Shown here piece by piece: positions 10,701 to 18,497 of a stretch of DNA of 48,919 bases. Origin of the DNA: an uncultured Coprococcus sp. Lineage in GTDB: Bacteria > Bacillota > Clostridia > Lachnospirales > Lachnospiraceae. Numbering within the stretch: the first letter of the stretch is position 1; every line of letters starts with the position of its first letter. A model generated the notes under the pieces. That model was not told the DNA's origin. It was given only the letters and a program-made list of their open reading frames with translations, and did no database searches. The position numbers and the translations under genes are program-made. The stretch covers positions 1-48,919 of the forward strand of contig CANQTC010000017.1 in assembly GCA_947626675.1 (NCBI GenBank). The letters run 5' to 3'.

Positions 10701-10784
10701 TATTTCAGCAGGCCGCTATACGAGCCTGTAGCGCTTCCTGAAAAGAAAAAAGCGGAGATACTTGCACTTGCACAGCCCCGGTAA
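7701..10784 (+). CDS. Membrane c-di-GMP enzyme: extracellular sensor, PAS-like, GGDEF, EAL
   Basis: A 1027-residue protein. A transmembrane helix at about residues 29-52 is followed by a roughly 340-residue extracellular region with Cache-like character and a second helix at about 393-413. Then come a linker, a PAS-like region (about 470-590), a GGDEF domain whose signature reads RLSGDEF (674-678), and an EAL domain with YEALMRP (804-806), DDFGTGY, IKIDRSLI and AEGIET. Both active-site signatures look largely intact (Ser for the first Gly of GGDEF), so synthesis and hydrolysis of c-di-GMP are both possible. It starts 5 bp after the broken solute-binding protein, suggesting a ligand-presenting lipoprotein/sensor pair. 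GAGG precedes the start at a suitable distance. The ligand is unknown. Confidence 0.88.
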   Translation: MFIGYREDKIQMKKKRKKAPAAKKGGHLSGKIFIPMICLAFLQILIFAFILITSGEFSYLKKFSYNALSEKTENRKNYIESSLNQVMANTIDTSKEVKTIVSDILENEKKEASCIATDKDLDKKIITESAECLIDLIRKGSVNDAFILLDSEGLYDTDGKSKIAGIYIRDMDVNENYMSDNQDLYLEMGSYDIAHDFGLTLDFEWSLHADATDEDAFHFFYETIDIGRNFREYSEERLGHWTALSKISRSAQKSFKYTIPLIADDGTVYGIIGVGLLEKTVQQYIPANDFMNESACYIMAVDNDDNGIYNTILHSGPAYAELVKNEDKISQGKEREYNVYDFKTSTKKDCIGVIQDINLYKKGSPFKYQRWVLISIADKEKLLEMYLTLIRIFVISLCCTLVVSIILAIVIGRLINAPVKKMIQVMDDNNETNEPVRFMSSGIIEFDELAMSVVGLQERIMENASRLSKIIGMTDSGIGVFMYEIAKDTMFVGASFLKMFEIDTDRQGDINIPIKEFWKLMEPIDEAGVIAHSILFKENFEGDNTSDRINISYVNKKNGETRWVRFNMYRDVSSVIGIAQDITNTVIEKKRIEYERDYDLTTGLMNRRAFYYKTGKLFAEWDKLKVAAFFMFDLDNLKYVNDTYGHDFGDDYIRTAAGVLRSFESEQSIVARLSGDEFIMLFYGYDSKDEIREIKNKIQEKMNSSYCILADGTHYKLRASGGISWYPDDAEEYDILIKYADFAMYTVKHATKGNIGEFDIEAYKKDAVLVTGVEELNRIIDEGAIKYAFQSIVSAKTGEIYGYEALMRPQSELLVTPLEFIRIAKTDARLNEIEYLTWTYGLKAYKEQIEKGHISKNARIFLNTIPNNMVDDKTIDYLEAEYSDCLKNIVLESLEGEQANDGCINKKKALLKKWNGILALDDFGTGYNSEYALVNLEPDLIKIDRSLISGCYKDLTRANIVRTIVATAKKNNIIVLAEGIETYEEMKTVIACGVDLMQGFYFSRPLYEPVALPEKKKAEILALAQPR

Positions 10785-10836
10785 GTGTCATATAATGCAA
10801 TTACTGAAATAGAATATGAAAAAAGGTGGACAAGAC

Positions 10837-12489
10837 ATGGATTACAATAAACTAGCAGAGTTAATATTTCCTGATATAAAAGGAACTGTAGGAGAACTTG
10901 AGGAGAGATTTCCGAAAAGGGATTTGCCGGATGGCGCAAAGGTAACAAGATTTGCACCAAGTCCTACGGGTTATATGCATATCGGTGGACTTTATGCTGC
11001 CATGATTTCAAGGAAAATTGCAAAGCAGAGCGGTGGTGTATTTTATCTTAGAATAGAAGATACCGATAAAAAGAGAGAAGTCGAGGATGGTGTAAACGAG
11101 ATTATCAATTCGCTTAAAAAGTTCGGACTTGAATTTGATGAAGGACCTTTTGAGGGAAGTCCTGACGTATACGCGCCTTATAAGCAGAGCGAGAGAAAGG
11201 AAATCTATCAGATATGCGTGAAAGCGCTTATGAAAAAAGGACTGGCATATCCATGCTTTGCAACGCCGGAGGAGCTTGATGCCATCAGGGCAGAACAGGA
11301 GAAGCTGAAAGTAGATATCGGTTATTATGGCGAATATGCCATAGCAAGAAATTATACATATGAAGAGATTGAAGAGAAGATAAAGGCTGGTATGCCGTAT
11401 GTGGTAAGACTGAAAAGTCCCGGCGTGGCAGGAAATTATGTCAGGTATACAGACGATATCAGGGGTGATATCGATATGCCGGAAAATATCATGGATGTTG
11501 TCCTGCTGAAGTCCGATGGGATACCAACCTACCATTTCGCTCATGCGGTAGACGACCATTTTATGAGGACAAATCAGGTCATCAGAGGTGATGAGTGGCT
11601 GGCATCGTATCCGCTTCATAAGCAGCTCTTTGAGGTGTGCGGTTTTGAGCAGCCCGAGTATGTTCATATATCACCGATTATGAAGGCGGAGGGAAACGGA
11701 AAGAGAAAGCTTTCCAAACGAAAAGACCCGGAAGCCGCAGTCGGTTTTTATCAGGAACAGGGATATCCGGCTGAAAGTGTACTTGAATATCTGATGACGA
11801 TAGCAAATTCCAATTACGAGGAATGGCATGCGGCAAATCAGGATAAGTCCATCGATGATTTTGTACTGTCACTTTCAAAGATGCCTGTATCAGGTGCATT
11901 ATTCGATATGGTGAAGTTAAATGATGTTAGTAAAGAAATGATATCAACATTTGATGCGGATACATGCTATGACAAGATTATGGACTGGGCAGACGAATAT
12001 GATAAGAATTTGTATGAATTTGGAACAAAGGATAAAGAAAGCTTTATTAAGACGATAGAATTGTGGAAAATGTCAGGCAATAAGGTTCGTAAAGATGTGG
12101 CAAAGTGGTCTGACCTTACAGAGATGTTTGATTATCTTTATGTGCCGGATGATGCCTTAAAATTTGACTATGAGGTGGATGAAAAGTATACAAAAGAGCA
12201 GCTTGCAGAAGTAATAAACGAATACAAAAAGGATATGTTCCTCACATCTGAAAACTGGTTTGCCGATATGAAGGTGATGGGAGAAAAGCTCGGATACTGT
12301 CCGAATGTAAAGGAGTACAAGAAAGCGCCGGAGCAGTATAAGGGTTCAATTACAGATATCTGTACGATTGTAAGGGTTGCAGTAACAGGAAAGAAGAATT
12401 CCCCTGACTTATTTACGATTATGTCAGTAATCGGAAAGGACAGAACCGAAGCAAGGCTTAATAGATTTATGGAGGAAGCTTGTAAATAA
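10837..12489 (+). CDS. gltX: Glutamate--tRNA ligase
   Basis: A 550-residue class I aminoacyl-tRNA synthetase that charges tRNA-Glu. RFAPSPTGYMHIGG carries the HIGH-type motif and KLSKRKDPE the KMSKS-type motif; YLRIEDTD and GDEWLASYPLH are further GluRS signatures. The chosen start, MDYNKL at 10837, follows AAGGTGG with 7-base spacing. An ATG seven codons upstream (10816) lacks a site. It is longer than the roughly 480-residue E. coli type and has a different C-terminal anticodon-binding half, as in the clostridial subgroup. No T-box leader is visible in the short upstream gap. Confidence 0.95.
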   Translation: MDYNKLAELIFPDIKGTVGELEERFPKRDLPDGAKVTRFAPSPTGYMHIGGLYAAMISRKIAKQSGGVFYLRIEDTDKKREVEDGVNEIINSLKKFGLEFDEGPFEGSPDVYAPYKQSERKEIYQICVKALMKKGLAYPCFATPEELDAIRAEQEKLKVDIGYYGEYAIARNYTYEEIEEKIKAGMPYVVRLKSPGVAGNYVRYTDDIRGDIDMPENIMDVVLLKSDGIPTYHFAHAVDDHFMRTNQVIRGDEWLASYPLHKQLFEVCGFEQPEYVHISPIMKAEGNGKRKLSKRKDPEAAVGFYQEQGYPAESVLEYLMTIANSNYEEWHAANQDKSIDDFVLSLSKMPVSGALFDMVKLNDVSKEMISTFDADTCYDKIMDWADEYDKNLYEFGTKDKESFIKTIELWKMSGNKVRKDVAKWSDLTEMFDYLYVPDDALKFDYEVDEKYTKEQLAEVINEYKKDMFLTSENWFADMKVMGEKLGYCPNVKEYKKAPEQYKGSITDICTIVRVAVTGKKNSPDLFTIMSVIGKDRTEARLNRFMEEACK

Positions 12490-12492
12490 AAG

Positions 12493-12532
12493 AACACAGC
12501 AAACGTATAGACAATGATGCGTTTGCTGTGTT
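12493..12532 (+). terminator. Hairpin between gltX and argJ
   Basis: A perfect 13-bp inverted repeat (12493-12505 with 12520-12532), extendable by three pairs. There is no long T run, so termination is likely partial. The hairpin ends 12 bases before the argJ ribosome binding site. Confidence 0.55.
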
Positions 12533-12555
12533 GTGCATATATATGGAAAGGATAT

Positions 12556-13845
12556 ATGGTGGATGAGATGACAAAGAAAGAATATGAAGGCTATACATAT
12601 ATAGATGGCGGTGTTTGTGCTGCAAAGGGATTTAAAGCAAACGGACTTTTCTGCGGAATAAAAGCATCTGAAATTCCGGATGGAAATGAAAGCCCTGTAA
12701 GTCAGACAAAGAATGATATCGGACTTGTAATGTCCGATGTGATGTGTAATGCGGCAGGTGTTTATACACAGAATAAGGTAAAGGGTGCGCCTGTAACCGT
12801 TACAAAGAAAAATCTGGCAGCTTCAAATGGAAAAGCGCAGGCAATTATTGTAAATTCAAAAAATGCAAATACCTGTAATGCTGACGGCGAAGAAAAGGCA
12901 ATGAAGATGTGTCAGCTCGCAGCCGGAAAGCTGGGGATAAAAGCCGAAGAAGTTATCGTTGCTTCGACAGGCGTCATCGGACAGATATTGCCGATAGAAC
13001 CGATAGAAAACTGTATCGGTGAGCTGGCAGCAGGGCTTACTTATGATGGAAACGAACGCGCAGCAACAGCGATTATGACAACCGATACAATGAAAAAAGA
13101 AGTTGCGGTAGAATTTGAATTAGGCGGCAAGGTCTGTCATTTAGGCGGAATGGGAAAAGGAAGCGGCATGATACATCCGAATATGGCTACCACACTGAAC
13201 TTTATAACAACGGATTGTGCAGTATCGGCAGCGATGCTTCAAAAAGCGCTTAGTGAAATTGTAAAAGTGACATATAACTGTCTTTCCGTTGATGGCGACC
13301 AGTCTACAAATGATATGTGCATGGTTTTGTCCAACGGCCTTGCCGGAAATGATGAGATTGCAGCAGAAGGTTCAGATTATGAAGTATTTAAAAAGGCCCT
13401 TTATATCGTTATGGAATGTATCACCATGATGCTTGCTTCAGATGGCGAGGGCGCAACGAAGATGCTGGAGTGTACAGTGGCCGGCGCACCGGATTTGGAT
13501 ACTGCCATCATCGTAGCAAAGAGTGTCATCCGTTCGCCGCTTACAAAATGCGCGATGTTTGGTGAAGATGCAAACTGGGGACGTATACTTTGTGCAATTG
13601 GTTACGCGGATGCTGCGTTTGATATTGATAAAGTGGCAGTCGATATCGCATCGGTAAATGGAATGGTTTCAGTCTGCCGAAATGGCGCAGGGATACCTTT
13701 TTCGGAAGAACTTGCTGCTAAGGTATTGTCGGCAGATGAAATATACATCAATATCGATTTAGGGCTTGGCGATGTAACGGCAAAAGCATGGGGATGCGAT
13801 TTGACATATGATTATGTAAAAATAAATGGAGATTATCGTTCATAA
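12556..13845 (+). CDS. argJ: Glutamate N-acetyltransferase / ornithine acetyltransferase (ArgJ)
   Basis: A 429-residue enzyme of arginine biosynthesis that moves the acetyl group from N-acetylornithine to glutamate (the recycling pathway). The self-cleavage site is visible in GMIHPNMATTLNF, between Ala and Thr; the new N-terminal Thr is the nucleophile. FGEDANWGRILCAIGY is another family signature. The start at 12556 follows GGAAAGGA; the frame extends 14 codons upstream but that part overlaps the preceding hairpin. No other arg genes are adjacent. Whether it is bifunctional (also using acetyl-CoA) cannot be told from sequence alone. Confidence 0.95.
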   Translation: MVDEMTKKEYEGYTYIDGGVCAAKGFKANGLFCGIKASEIPDGNESPVSQTKNDIGLVMSDVMCNAAGVYTQNKVKGAPVTVTKKNLAASNGKAQAIIVNSKNANTCNADGEEKAMKMCQLAAGKLGIKAEEVIVASTGVIGQILPIEPIENCIGELAAGLTYDGNERAATAIMTTDTMKKEVAVEFELGGKVCHLGGMGKGSGMIHPNMATTLNFITTDCAVSAAMLQKALSEIVKVTYNCLSVDGDQSTNDMCMVLSNGLAGNDEIAAEGSDYEVFKKALYIVMECITMMLASDGEGATKMLECTVAGAPDLDTAIIVAKSVIRSPLTKCAMFGEDANWGRILCAIGYADAAFDIDKVAVDIASVNGMVSVCRNGAGIPFSEELAAKVLSADEIYINIDLGLGDVTAKAWGCDLTYDYVKINGDYRS

Positions 13846-13908
13846 CAAAGGGCTTGCGATGACAGATAATTTCATGGACGGATATTAAAATGATAGGAGA
13901 TTGCAGAT

Positions 13909-14832
13909 ATGATTTACACAGTAACCTTTAATCCGGCGCTGGATTATGTAGTGAGGCTTGAGGAATTGCAGAATGGCGCTATCAACAGAACAAAAAAAGA
14001 AGCTGTTTTCTATGGGGGGAAAGGGATTAATGTTTCAATCATATTGAAAAATCTTGGCGTAAAATCAATTGCCTTAGGCTTTGTGGCCGGGTTTACGGGA
14101 AAAGCAATAGAAGACGGTGTGAATCAGACAGGTGTGGAAACGGATTTTATCCATTTGAACGCGGGAATGAGCCGAATCAATGTAAAGATAAAGGCGGAAG
14201 AAGAGACGGAAATTAATGGACAGGGGCCTGATATAGATGACGATGCGCTTTCGCAGATGTTTGATAAACTGTCCCGGCTTCAGGATGGCGACTGTCTTGT
14301 GCTTGCCGGAACAATTCCGGCTGCGTTGCCGTCAGATATTTATGAAAAAATCATGGAAGAGCTTTCAGACAGAAAAATCGATATTGTGGTTGATGCAGCC
14401 AAAGATTTACTGTTCAATGTTCTGGGATATCATCCATTTTTGATTAAACCCAATCATTATGAATTGGGAGAGTTGTTTGGCGTTACCATTACATCCGATG
14501 AAGAAATAGAATTTTATGCAGGAAAATTACAGGAACTTGGTGCAAGAAATGTGCTGGTATCGATGGCAGAAGCAGGTTCGCTATTCCTAAGTGAGAATGG
14601 TGATGTGTATAGAATGGAAGCGCCAAAGGGAGAGGTGATAAATTCCGTAGGTGCGGGTGATTCGATGCTGGCAGGCTTTATTGCAAGTTACTGTGAGGAA
14701 CATAGTTATATCGATGCATTACAACTCGGTACAGCGGCCGGAAGCGCTACTGCTTTTTCAGAGGATTTGGCATCAGGAGAAAAGATAAGGAGAATTTATC
14801 ATGATATCAAAGAGCGTAAAGGTTGTAAATGA
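13909..14832 (+). CDS. fruK: 1-phosphofructokinase (PfkB family)
   Basis: A 307-residue PfkB-family sugar kinase. TFNPALDYVV at the N terminus, GGKGINVS (substrate site) and GAGDSMLAGF (anion hole and catalytic Asp) are all present. The TFNPA-D start and hexose-phosphate-kinase length fit FruK/LacC enzymes that phosphorylate fructose-1-phosphate or tagatose-6-phosphate. The gene overlaps ptsH by 32 bp and is followed at once by ptsI, which favours a PTS-linked fructose role. No fructose EII gene is in the window, so the incoming sugar is not fixed. Confidence 0.85.
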   Translation: MIYTVTFNPALDYVVRLEELQNGAINRTKKEAVFYGGKGINVSIILKNLGVKSIALGFVAGFTGKAIEDGVNQTGVETDFIHLNAGMSRINVKIKAEEETEINGQGPDIDDDALSQMFDKLSRLQDGDCLVLAGTIPAALPSDIYEKIMEELSDRKIDIVVDAAKDLLFNVLGYHPFLIKPNHYELGELFGVTITSDEEIEFYAGKLQELGARNVLVSMAEAGSLFLSENGDVYRMEAPKGEVINSVGAGDSMLAGFIASYCEEHSYIDALQLGTAAGSATAFSEDLASGEKIRRIYHDIKERKGCK

Positions 14833-15064
14833 AAATGGGCTTCATATGAGACTTGCAGGGATTTTTGCAGGAGAGATGTCAAAGTTCAAATCAAATACGG
14901 TTTTACTTGTCAGAAATAACAGAATTAATGCAAAGAGTATTATGCATATTATTGCTTCCTGTGTGAAAGGCGGTACTGAAATCACGATTGAATGTTCGGG
15001 GGCAGATGAGCAGGAGGCGCTTGCCAGAGCGGTAGAATTAATTGAGTCAGGTTTTGGAGAATAG
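14801..15064 (+). CDS. ptsH: HPr-family phosphocarrier with altered active-site loop
   Basis: An 87-residue HPr. It keeps the phospho-acceptor His15 and Arg17 in GLHMRLAG and the regulatory Ser46 in NAKSIM, the site used by HPr kinase in Firmicutes. The loop differs from the usual HARPA[ST]: the normally conserved Pro18 is Leu and the following small residues read A-G. AAGGAG lies just before the ATG inside the end of fruK, and the 32-bp overlap suggests translational coupling. It can plausibly pass phosphate from the EI encoded next door. The loop change makes a specialised paralogue possible. Confidence 0.88.
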   Translation: MISKSVKVVNENGLHMRLAGIFAGEMSKFKSNTVLLVRNNRINAKSIMHIIASCVKGGTEITIECSGADEQEALARAVELIESGFGE

Positions 15065-15071
15065 ATACAAT

Positions 15072-16784
15072 ATGTTAAAAGGAATAGGTGCTTCAGACGG
15101 GTATGGTATAGGAAAGGCTGTTGTTATCGATGAAAAAAAACCTGAATACATATCCTCGAAGGCAGAGGATGCAGAAAAGGAAATCAGAAGATTTGAAAAA
15201 GCGGTAGAGATATTCAGGAACACTACGCAGAAAAAAGCAGATGTGATAAGGAGAGAAGCGGGCGCGTATCATGCAAAGATTTTAGAAGGACATATGATGA
15301 TGCTTGCTGACCCTTTTATGCAGGATGAGATACGCGGAATGATAAAAACAGGCGTTTGTGCCGAGGAAGCGGTTGACAGCGCATGTGATATGTTTGTGTC
15401 AATGTTTAGCCGGGTGGATGATGAGCTGACCAGGCAGCGGGCGGCGGATGTAGATGATATAAGATTAAGGCTGTTAAGGATTTTGACAGGCGTATCAGAT
15501 GCAGGTCTTGACAGGATAACAGAAAATACAGTGCTGGTAATGAAAAATCTGACGCCCTCCCTGATAACCGGAATCGTAAAGGGAAAGGTCGCCGGAATCG
15601 TAACAGAGTGCGGCGGAAAATATTCCCATGCGGCTATTCTCGCCAGGGCGCTTGAAATCCCTGTCGTGTCAGGCGTTCGTGATATTTGTTCTGTTGTATC
15701 AGATGGTATAATGCTGGCTGTAGATGGATTTCGTGGAGAATGTATTGCAGAACCTTCTGACGCTGAAATTGCTTTTTATACAGAAAAGAGAAAAGTCTGT
15801 TGTGAAGGAAAAGAGCAATTAAACAGCTTCAGGTCAAAAGAAACGTTTACTTTGGATGGAATGAAAGTGAAGCTTTCCGGTAACGCCGGAATACCGCAGG
15901 ATATTTATGAAGTAAGAAAATATGGCGGAGAAGGTATTGGACTGTATCGTACAGAGTTCCTGTTTATGAATACTGATGGAATACCATCTGAAGAAGAACA
16001 GTTTGAGATTTATAAAAATGCGGCGGAGCTGATGGACGGCAGGGAGGTTATGATTCGTACCTTTGATATCAGCGCAGAGAAAAATATTTCCTGCTCCCGG
16101 CTTATCAAAGAGAAAAATCCGGAGCTTGGTTTCCGGGCAGTAAGATACCTTCTTGAACATGAAGAGATTTACCGCATACAGTTACGGGCGCTCCTTAGGG
16201 CAAGTGCATATGGAAATATAAAAATCATTGTTCCGTTTGTTACATGTCCGGATGAAATCAGAAGAGTAAAAGCGATAATAGAAGAATTGAAATGTGAGCT
16301 TGATGCATCCGGGGTGCGTTATGATAAAAATATCCGGACCGGTGTTATGATTGAGACGCCGGCGGCAGGGATTGCGGCAGATTTGCTTGCCAGAGAATCT
16401 GATTTTTTTAGTATCGGGACAAATGATTTAATTCAATATATTATGGCGGCAGACAGGGATAATGCAGCGGTTGCATATCTGTATTCGCCATATCATCCGG
16501 CAGTATTACGAATGATAAAGCATATTGTGGATGTGGGAAGAAAAAACGGACTTGATGTGGGCTTATGCGGTGAAGCCGCGGCGGATACGCTTTTAATACC
16601 GGTTTTTATCTCATTTGGAATCAAGGAATTTTCTGTAAATGCATCCGCCATTTTGAATGTGAGACAGGAAATAGGCAGATGGACAAAGGTACAGGCGGAG
16701 AACCTCTGCCGGCAGATTTTTTCATGTGAAACAGAACGCGAAGTATACGACTTATTGAAGAAAAATGCAAGAGATAATATTTAA
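15072..16784 (+). CDS. ptsI: Phosphoenolpyruvate--protein phosphotransferase (PTS enzyme I)
   Basis: A 570-residue enzyme I, the usual length. It shows the phosphohistidine segment GGKYSHAAILARALEIPVVSG, the PEP-binding TEFLFMN segment, and GTNDLIQYIMAADR and GLCGEAA in the TIM-barrel half. It takes phosphate from PEP and passes it to HPr. The ATG at 15072 is preferred over an in-frame TTG at 15042 that lies inside ptsH: the ATG has GGAG 12 bases upstream and gives the expected N terminus MLKGIGAS. It is 7 bp downstream of ptsH in the same operon as fruK. No EIIA/B/C is present. Confidence 0.95.
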   Translation: MLKGIGASDGYGIGKAVVIDEKKPEYISSKAEDAEKEIRRFEKAVEIFRNTTQKKADVIRREAGAYHAKILEGHMMMLADPFMQDEIRGMIKTGVCAEEAVDSACDMFVSMFSRVDDELTRQRAADVDDIRLRLLRILTGVSDAGLDRITENTVLVMKNLTPSLITGIVKGKVAGIVTECGGKYSHAAILARALEIPVVSGVRDICSVVSDGIMLAVDGFRGECIAEPSDAEIAFYTEKRKVCCEGKEQLNSFRSKETFTLDGMKVKLSGNAGIPQDIYEVRKYGGEGIGLYRTEFLFMNTDGIPSEEEQFEIYKNAAELMDGREVMIRTFDISAEKNISCSRLIKEKNPELGFRAVRYLLEHEEIYRIQLRALLRASAYGNIKIIVPFVTCPDEIRRVKAIIEELKCELDASGVRYDKNIRTGVMIETPAAGIAADLLARESDFFSIGTNDLIQYIMAADRDNAAVAYLYSPYHPAVLRMIKHIVDVGRKNGLDVGLCGEAAADTLLIPVFISFGIKEFSVNASAILNVRQEIGRWTKVQAENLCRQIFSCETEREVYDLLKKNARDNI

Positions 16785-16892
16785 CAAAAAAGTAAATTTG
16801 CTATATACAATATTCACCAAAATTGTTTGAATGGGAAAAAACTACTGGAATTTTCAAAGTGATTTTTGTTAATATAGAGATATAGCAATAAG

Positions 16893-16930
16893 AACCACTT
16901 GTATCTTATATGCACAAGTGGTTTTTGTTT
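16893..16930 (+). terminator. Intrinsic terminator after the PTS operon
   Basis: A 10-bp perfect inverted repeat (16893-16902 with 16914-16923) followed by TTTTTGTTTT. Confidence 0.85.
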
Positions 16931-17007
16931 TCCTGAAAATGGAATAAATTAGGATAAAAATGGCAATCATGAAAATATAAGATGAGATTTGTGGATAGGA
17001 GGATATT

Positions 17008-17304
17008 ATGTTTGAAAATGAAAAAGTAAATCATGTTAAATTTGGCGCAGGCAGTGTTTTAGAGTGCGATGGTACACATATAAGAATCGGTTTTGATGAT
17101 ATCGAGAAAACATTTGCGTATCCTTCTGTATGTGAAAAGTTTTTAAATTTTGAAAGCACCGAAGCACAGGAAGAAACACTGATTAAGCTGAAACTGGAAA
17201 AGGAAGGCCAGAAAAAGCTTGAGAATATGAAAAGACTTTTGTATATGGAAAACGAAAAACGCAGAAAAGAAGAACAGCGTGCAAAACTGAAGAAGAAGAG
17301 ATAA
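17008..17304 (+). CDS. Small protein with PcrA/UvrD-tail-like tudor motif and charged helix
   Basis: A 98-residue protein. Residues 7 to about 45 (VNHVKFGAGSVL... then IRIGFDD) resemble the small SH3/tudor-like domain found at the C terminus of UvrD/PcrA helicases, where V-x-H-x-x-F-G-x-G-x-V precedes a V-x-F strand. The rest is a long, highly charged Lys/Glu/Arg helix that could form a coiled coil or bind nucleic acid. It starts behind ATAGGAGG and is flanked by terminators, so it is probably expressed alone. Interaction with RNA polymerase or nucleic acid is inferred only from the domain likeness. Confidence 0.65.
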   Translation: MFENEKVNHVKFGAGSVLECDGTHIRIGFDDIEKTFAYPSVCEKFLNFESTEAQEETLIKLKLEKEGQKKLENMKRLLYMENEKRRKEEQRAKLKKKR

Positions 17305-17306
17305 TC

Positions 17307-17489
17307 ATATCGTCTTGCGCTCCGATATAGTTCCATCAGGTGGTTGCCTGATGGATTTTTTATCGAATAGGAAATTGCTCCTATTCGATAAAAAACACTC
17401 CGTGAGGATGCGCACGCAAATGCAAGTGTATTATGTCGCTAGTGCGACGCATTTGCGGCGCCGAGTTTCGCAAAGCGAAACTCTTTTTT
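17307..17489 (+). other. Array of five consecutive inverted repeats in a gene-free stretch
   Basis: The gap 17305-17609 has no supported gene. It holds a 6-bp repeat (17307-17312/17323-17328); an 8-bp stem (17333-17340/17347-17354); and a 17-bp perfect stem (17356-17372/17379-17395) starting with six T and ending with six A, so usable as a terminator on either strand. Next is a nested 9+5-bp stem (17415-17423/17449-17457 around 17435-17439/17444-17448), then a 9-bp stem with AAA loop (17463-17471/17475-17483) followed by six T. The last two stems are GC-rich against an AT-rich background. This may be a structured RNA or a dispersed repeat element. Confidence 0.7.
17463..17489 (+). terminator. 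Intrinsic terminator closing the inverted-repeat array
   Basis: GAGTTTCGC, loop AAA, GCGAAACTC, then TTTTTT. It isolates nfnAB from upstream transcription. Confidence 0.85.
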
Positions 17490-17609
17490 ATTGTATTATA
17501 TTTTTGTTGTTATTTCTATGCCGCTATGATACAATCACTTTGATAAAAAAAGGGATTTGAAAAAATACTTTATAATATTAATTATGGAAGAGAAAGGACG
17601 GATAAAAGA

Positions 17610-18497
17610 GTGTATAACATTGTTAAAGTGGAATCACTTACAGAAACGATTTACCTAATGGATGTAGTTGCACCGCGTGTTGCAAAAACATGTATGCCTG
17701 GACAGTTTGTTATTGTCAGAGGTTCAGAGGATGGAGAGAGAATTCCTCTTACTATTTGTGATTATTCAAGAGAAGAAGGAACTGTTACGATTGTATTTCA
17801 GGTTGTTGGAGCGGCAACAGAGTTTATGAGAAATCTGAAGGCAGGAGATTCCTTTGCAGATTTTGTCGGCCCTCTTGGATGCCCGTCAGAGCTTGTAAAA
17901 GAAGATATAGAAGATTTAAAGAAGAAAAAGATATTATTCGTAGCCGGCGGTGTAGGAACAGCACCTGTATATCCACAGGTGAAATGGCTTCATGAGCAGG
18001 GCGTGGCTGCGGATGTTATCGTCGGCGGAAGAAATAAATCCCTGATTATACTTGAAGATAAGATGAGAGCTGTGGCAGGTAATCTTTATATCACAACAGA
18101 TGATGGCTCTTATGGAAGCAAAGGTGTTGTTACGAATGAAATCCAGAAGCTTGTTGACGCAGGAAATCAGTATGATGTCTGTATTGCAATCGGCCCTATG
18201 ATTATGATGAAGTTTGTATGTAAACTGACAAAGGAACTGAATATTCCGACTGTCGTTAGTTTAAATCCGATTATGGTAGATGGTACCGGTATGTGCGGTG
18301 CATGTCGTGTTACTGTGGGTGACGAGGTGAAGTTTGCATGTGTTGACGGTCCTGAATTTGACGGACATAAAGTTAATTTTGACGAGGCAATGAAACGCCA
18401 GCAGATTTATAAGACGAAAGAGGGCAGAGATTATCTGGCTGCCAAAGAAGGAGACACACATCATGGCGGATGTGGAAATTGCGGAGGTGACAAATAA
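17610..18497 (+). CDS. nfnA: NADH-dependent ferredoxin:NADP+ oxidoreductase small subunit (NfnA-like FAD/NAD-binding)
   Basis: A 295-residue ferredoxin-reductase-fold protein. GQFVIVR and RIPLTI lie in the FAD-binding barrel and FVAGGVGTAPVYPQ in the NAD(H) site. A [2Fe-2S] site near the C terminus is formed by Cys229, Cys232 and Cys244, with Asp224 as the probable fourth ligand, as described for NfnA. A Cys-rich tail (GGCGNCGGDK) follows. With the next gene it should form the cytoplasmic flavin-based electron-bifurcating complex linking NADH, ferredoxin and NADPH. The start is GTG at 17610 behind AAAGGA. The stop overlaps the next ATG by one base (TAATG), implying coupled translation. An older annotation name is sulfide dehydrogenase subunit. 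Confidence 0.88.
   Translation: MYNIVKVESLTETIYLMDVVAPRVAKTCMPGQFVIVRGSEDGERIPLTICDYSREEGTVTIVFQVVGAATEFMRNLKAGDSFADFVGPLGCPSELVKEDIEDLKKKKILFVAGGVGTAPVYPQVKWLHEQGVAADVIVGGRNKSLIILEDKMRAVAGNLYITTDDGSYGSKGVVTNEIQKLVDAGNQYDVCIAIGPMIMMKFVCKLTKELNIPTVVSLNPIMVDGTGMCGACRVTVGDEVKFACVDGPEFDGHKVNFDEAMKRQQIYKTKEGRDYLAAKEGDTHHGGCGNCGGDK

Noticed and set aside
10785..10836. T-box leader for gltX
   Set aside because: Only about 50 bp lie between the genes; there is no room for the T-box structure and no TGGNACC-like core.
11008..11667. A 219-residue ORF antisense to gltX
   Set aside because: A shadow of the conserved gltX frame; no ribosome binding site and Cys/Phe/Ile-rich nonsense composition.
17315..17560. 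An 81-residue ORF over the hairpin array
   Set aside because: It is translated from inverted repeats and terminators, has no ribosome binding site, and its composition is not protein-like.
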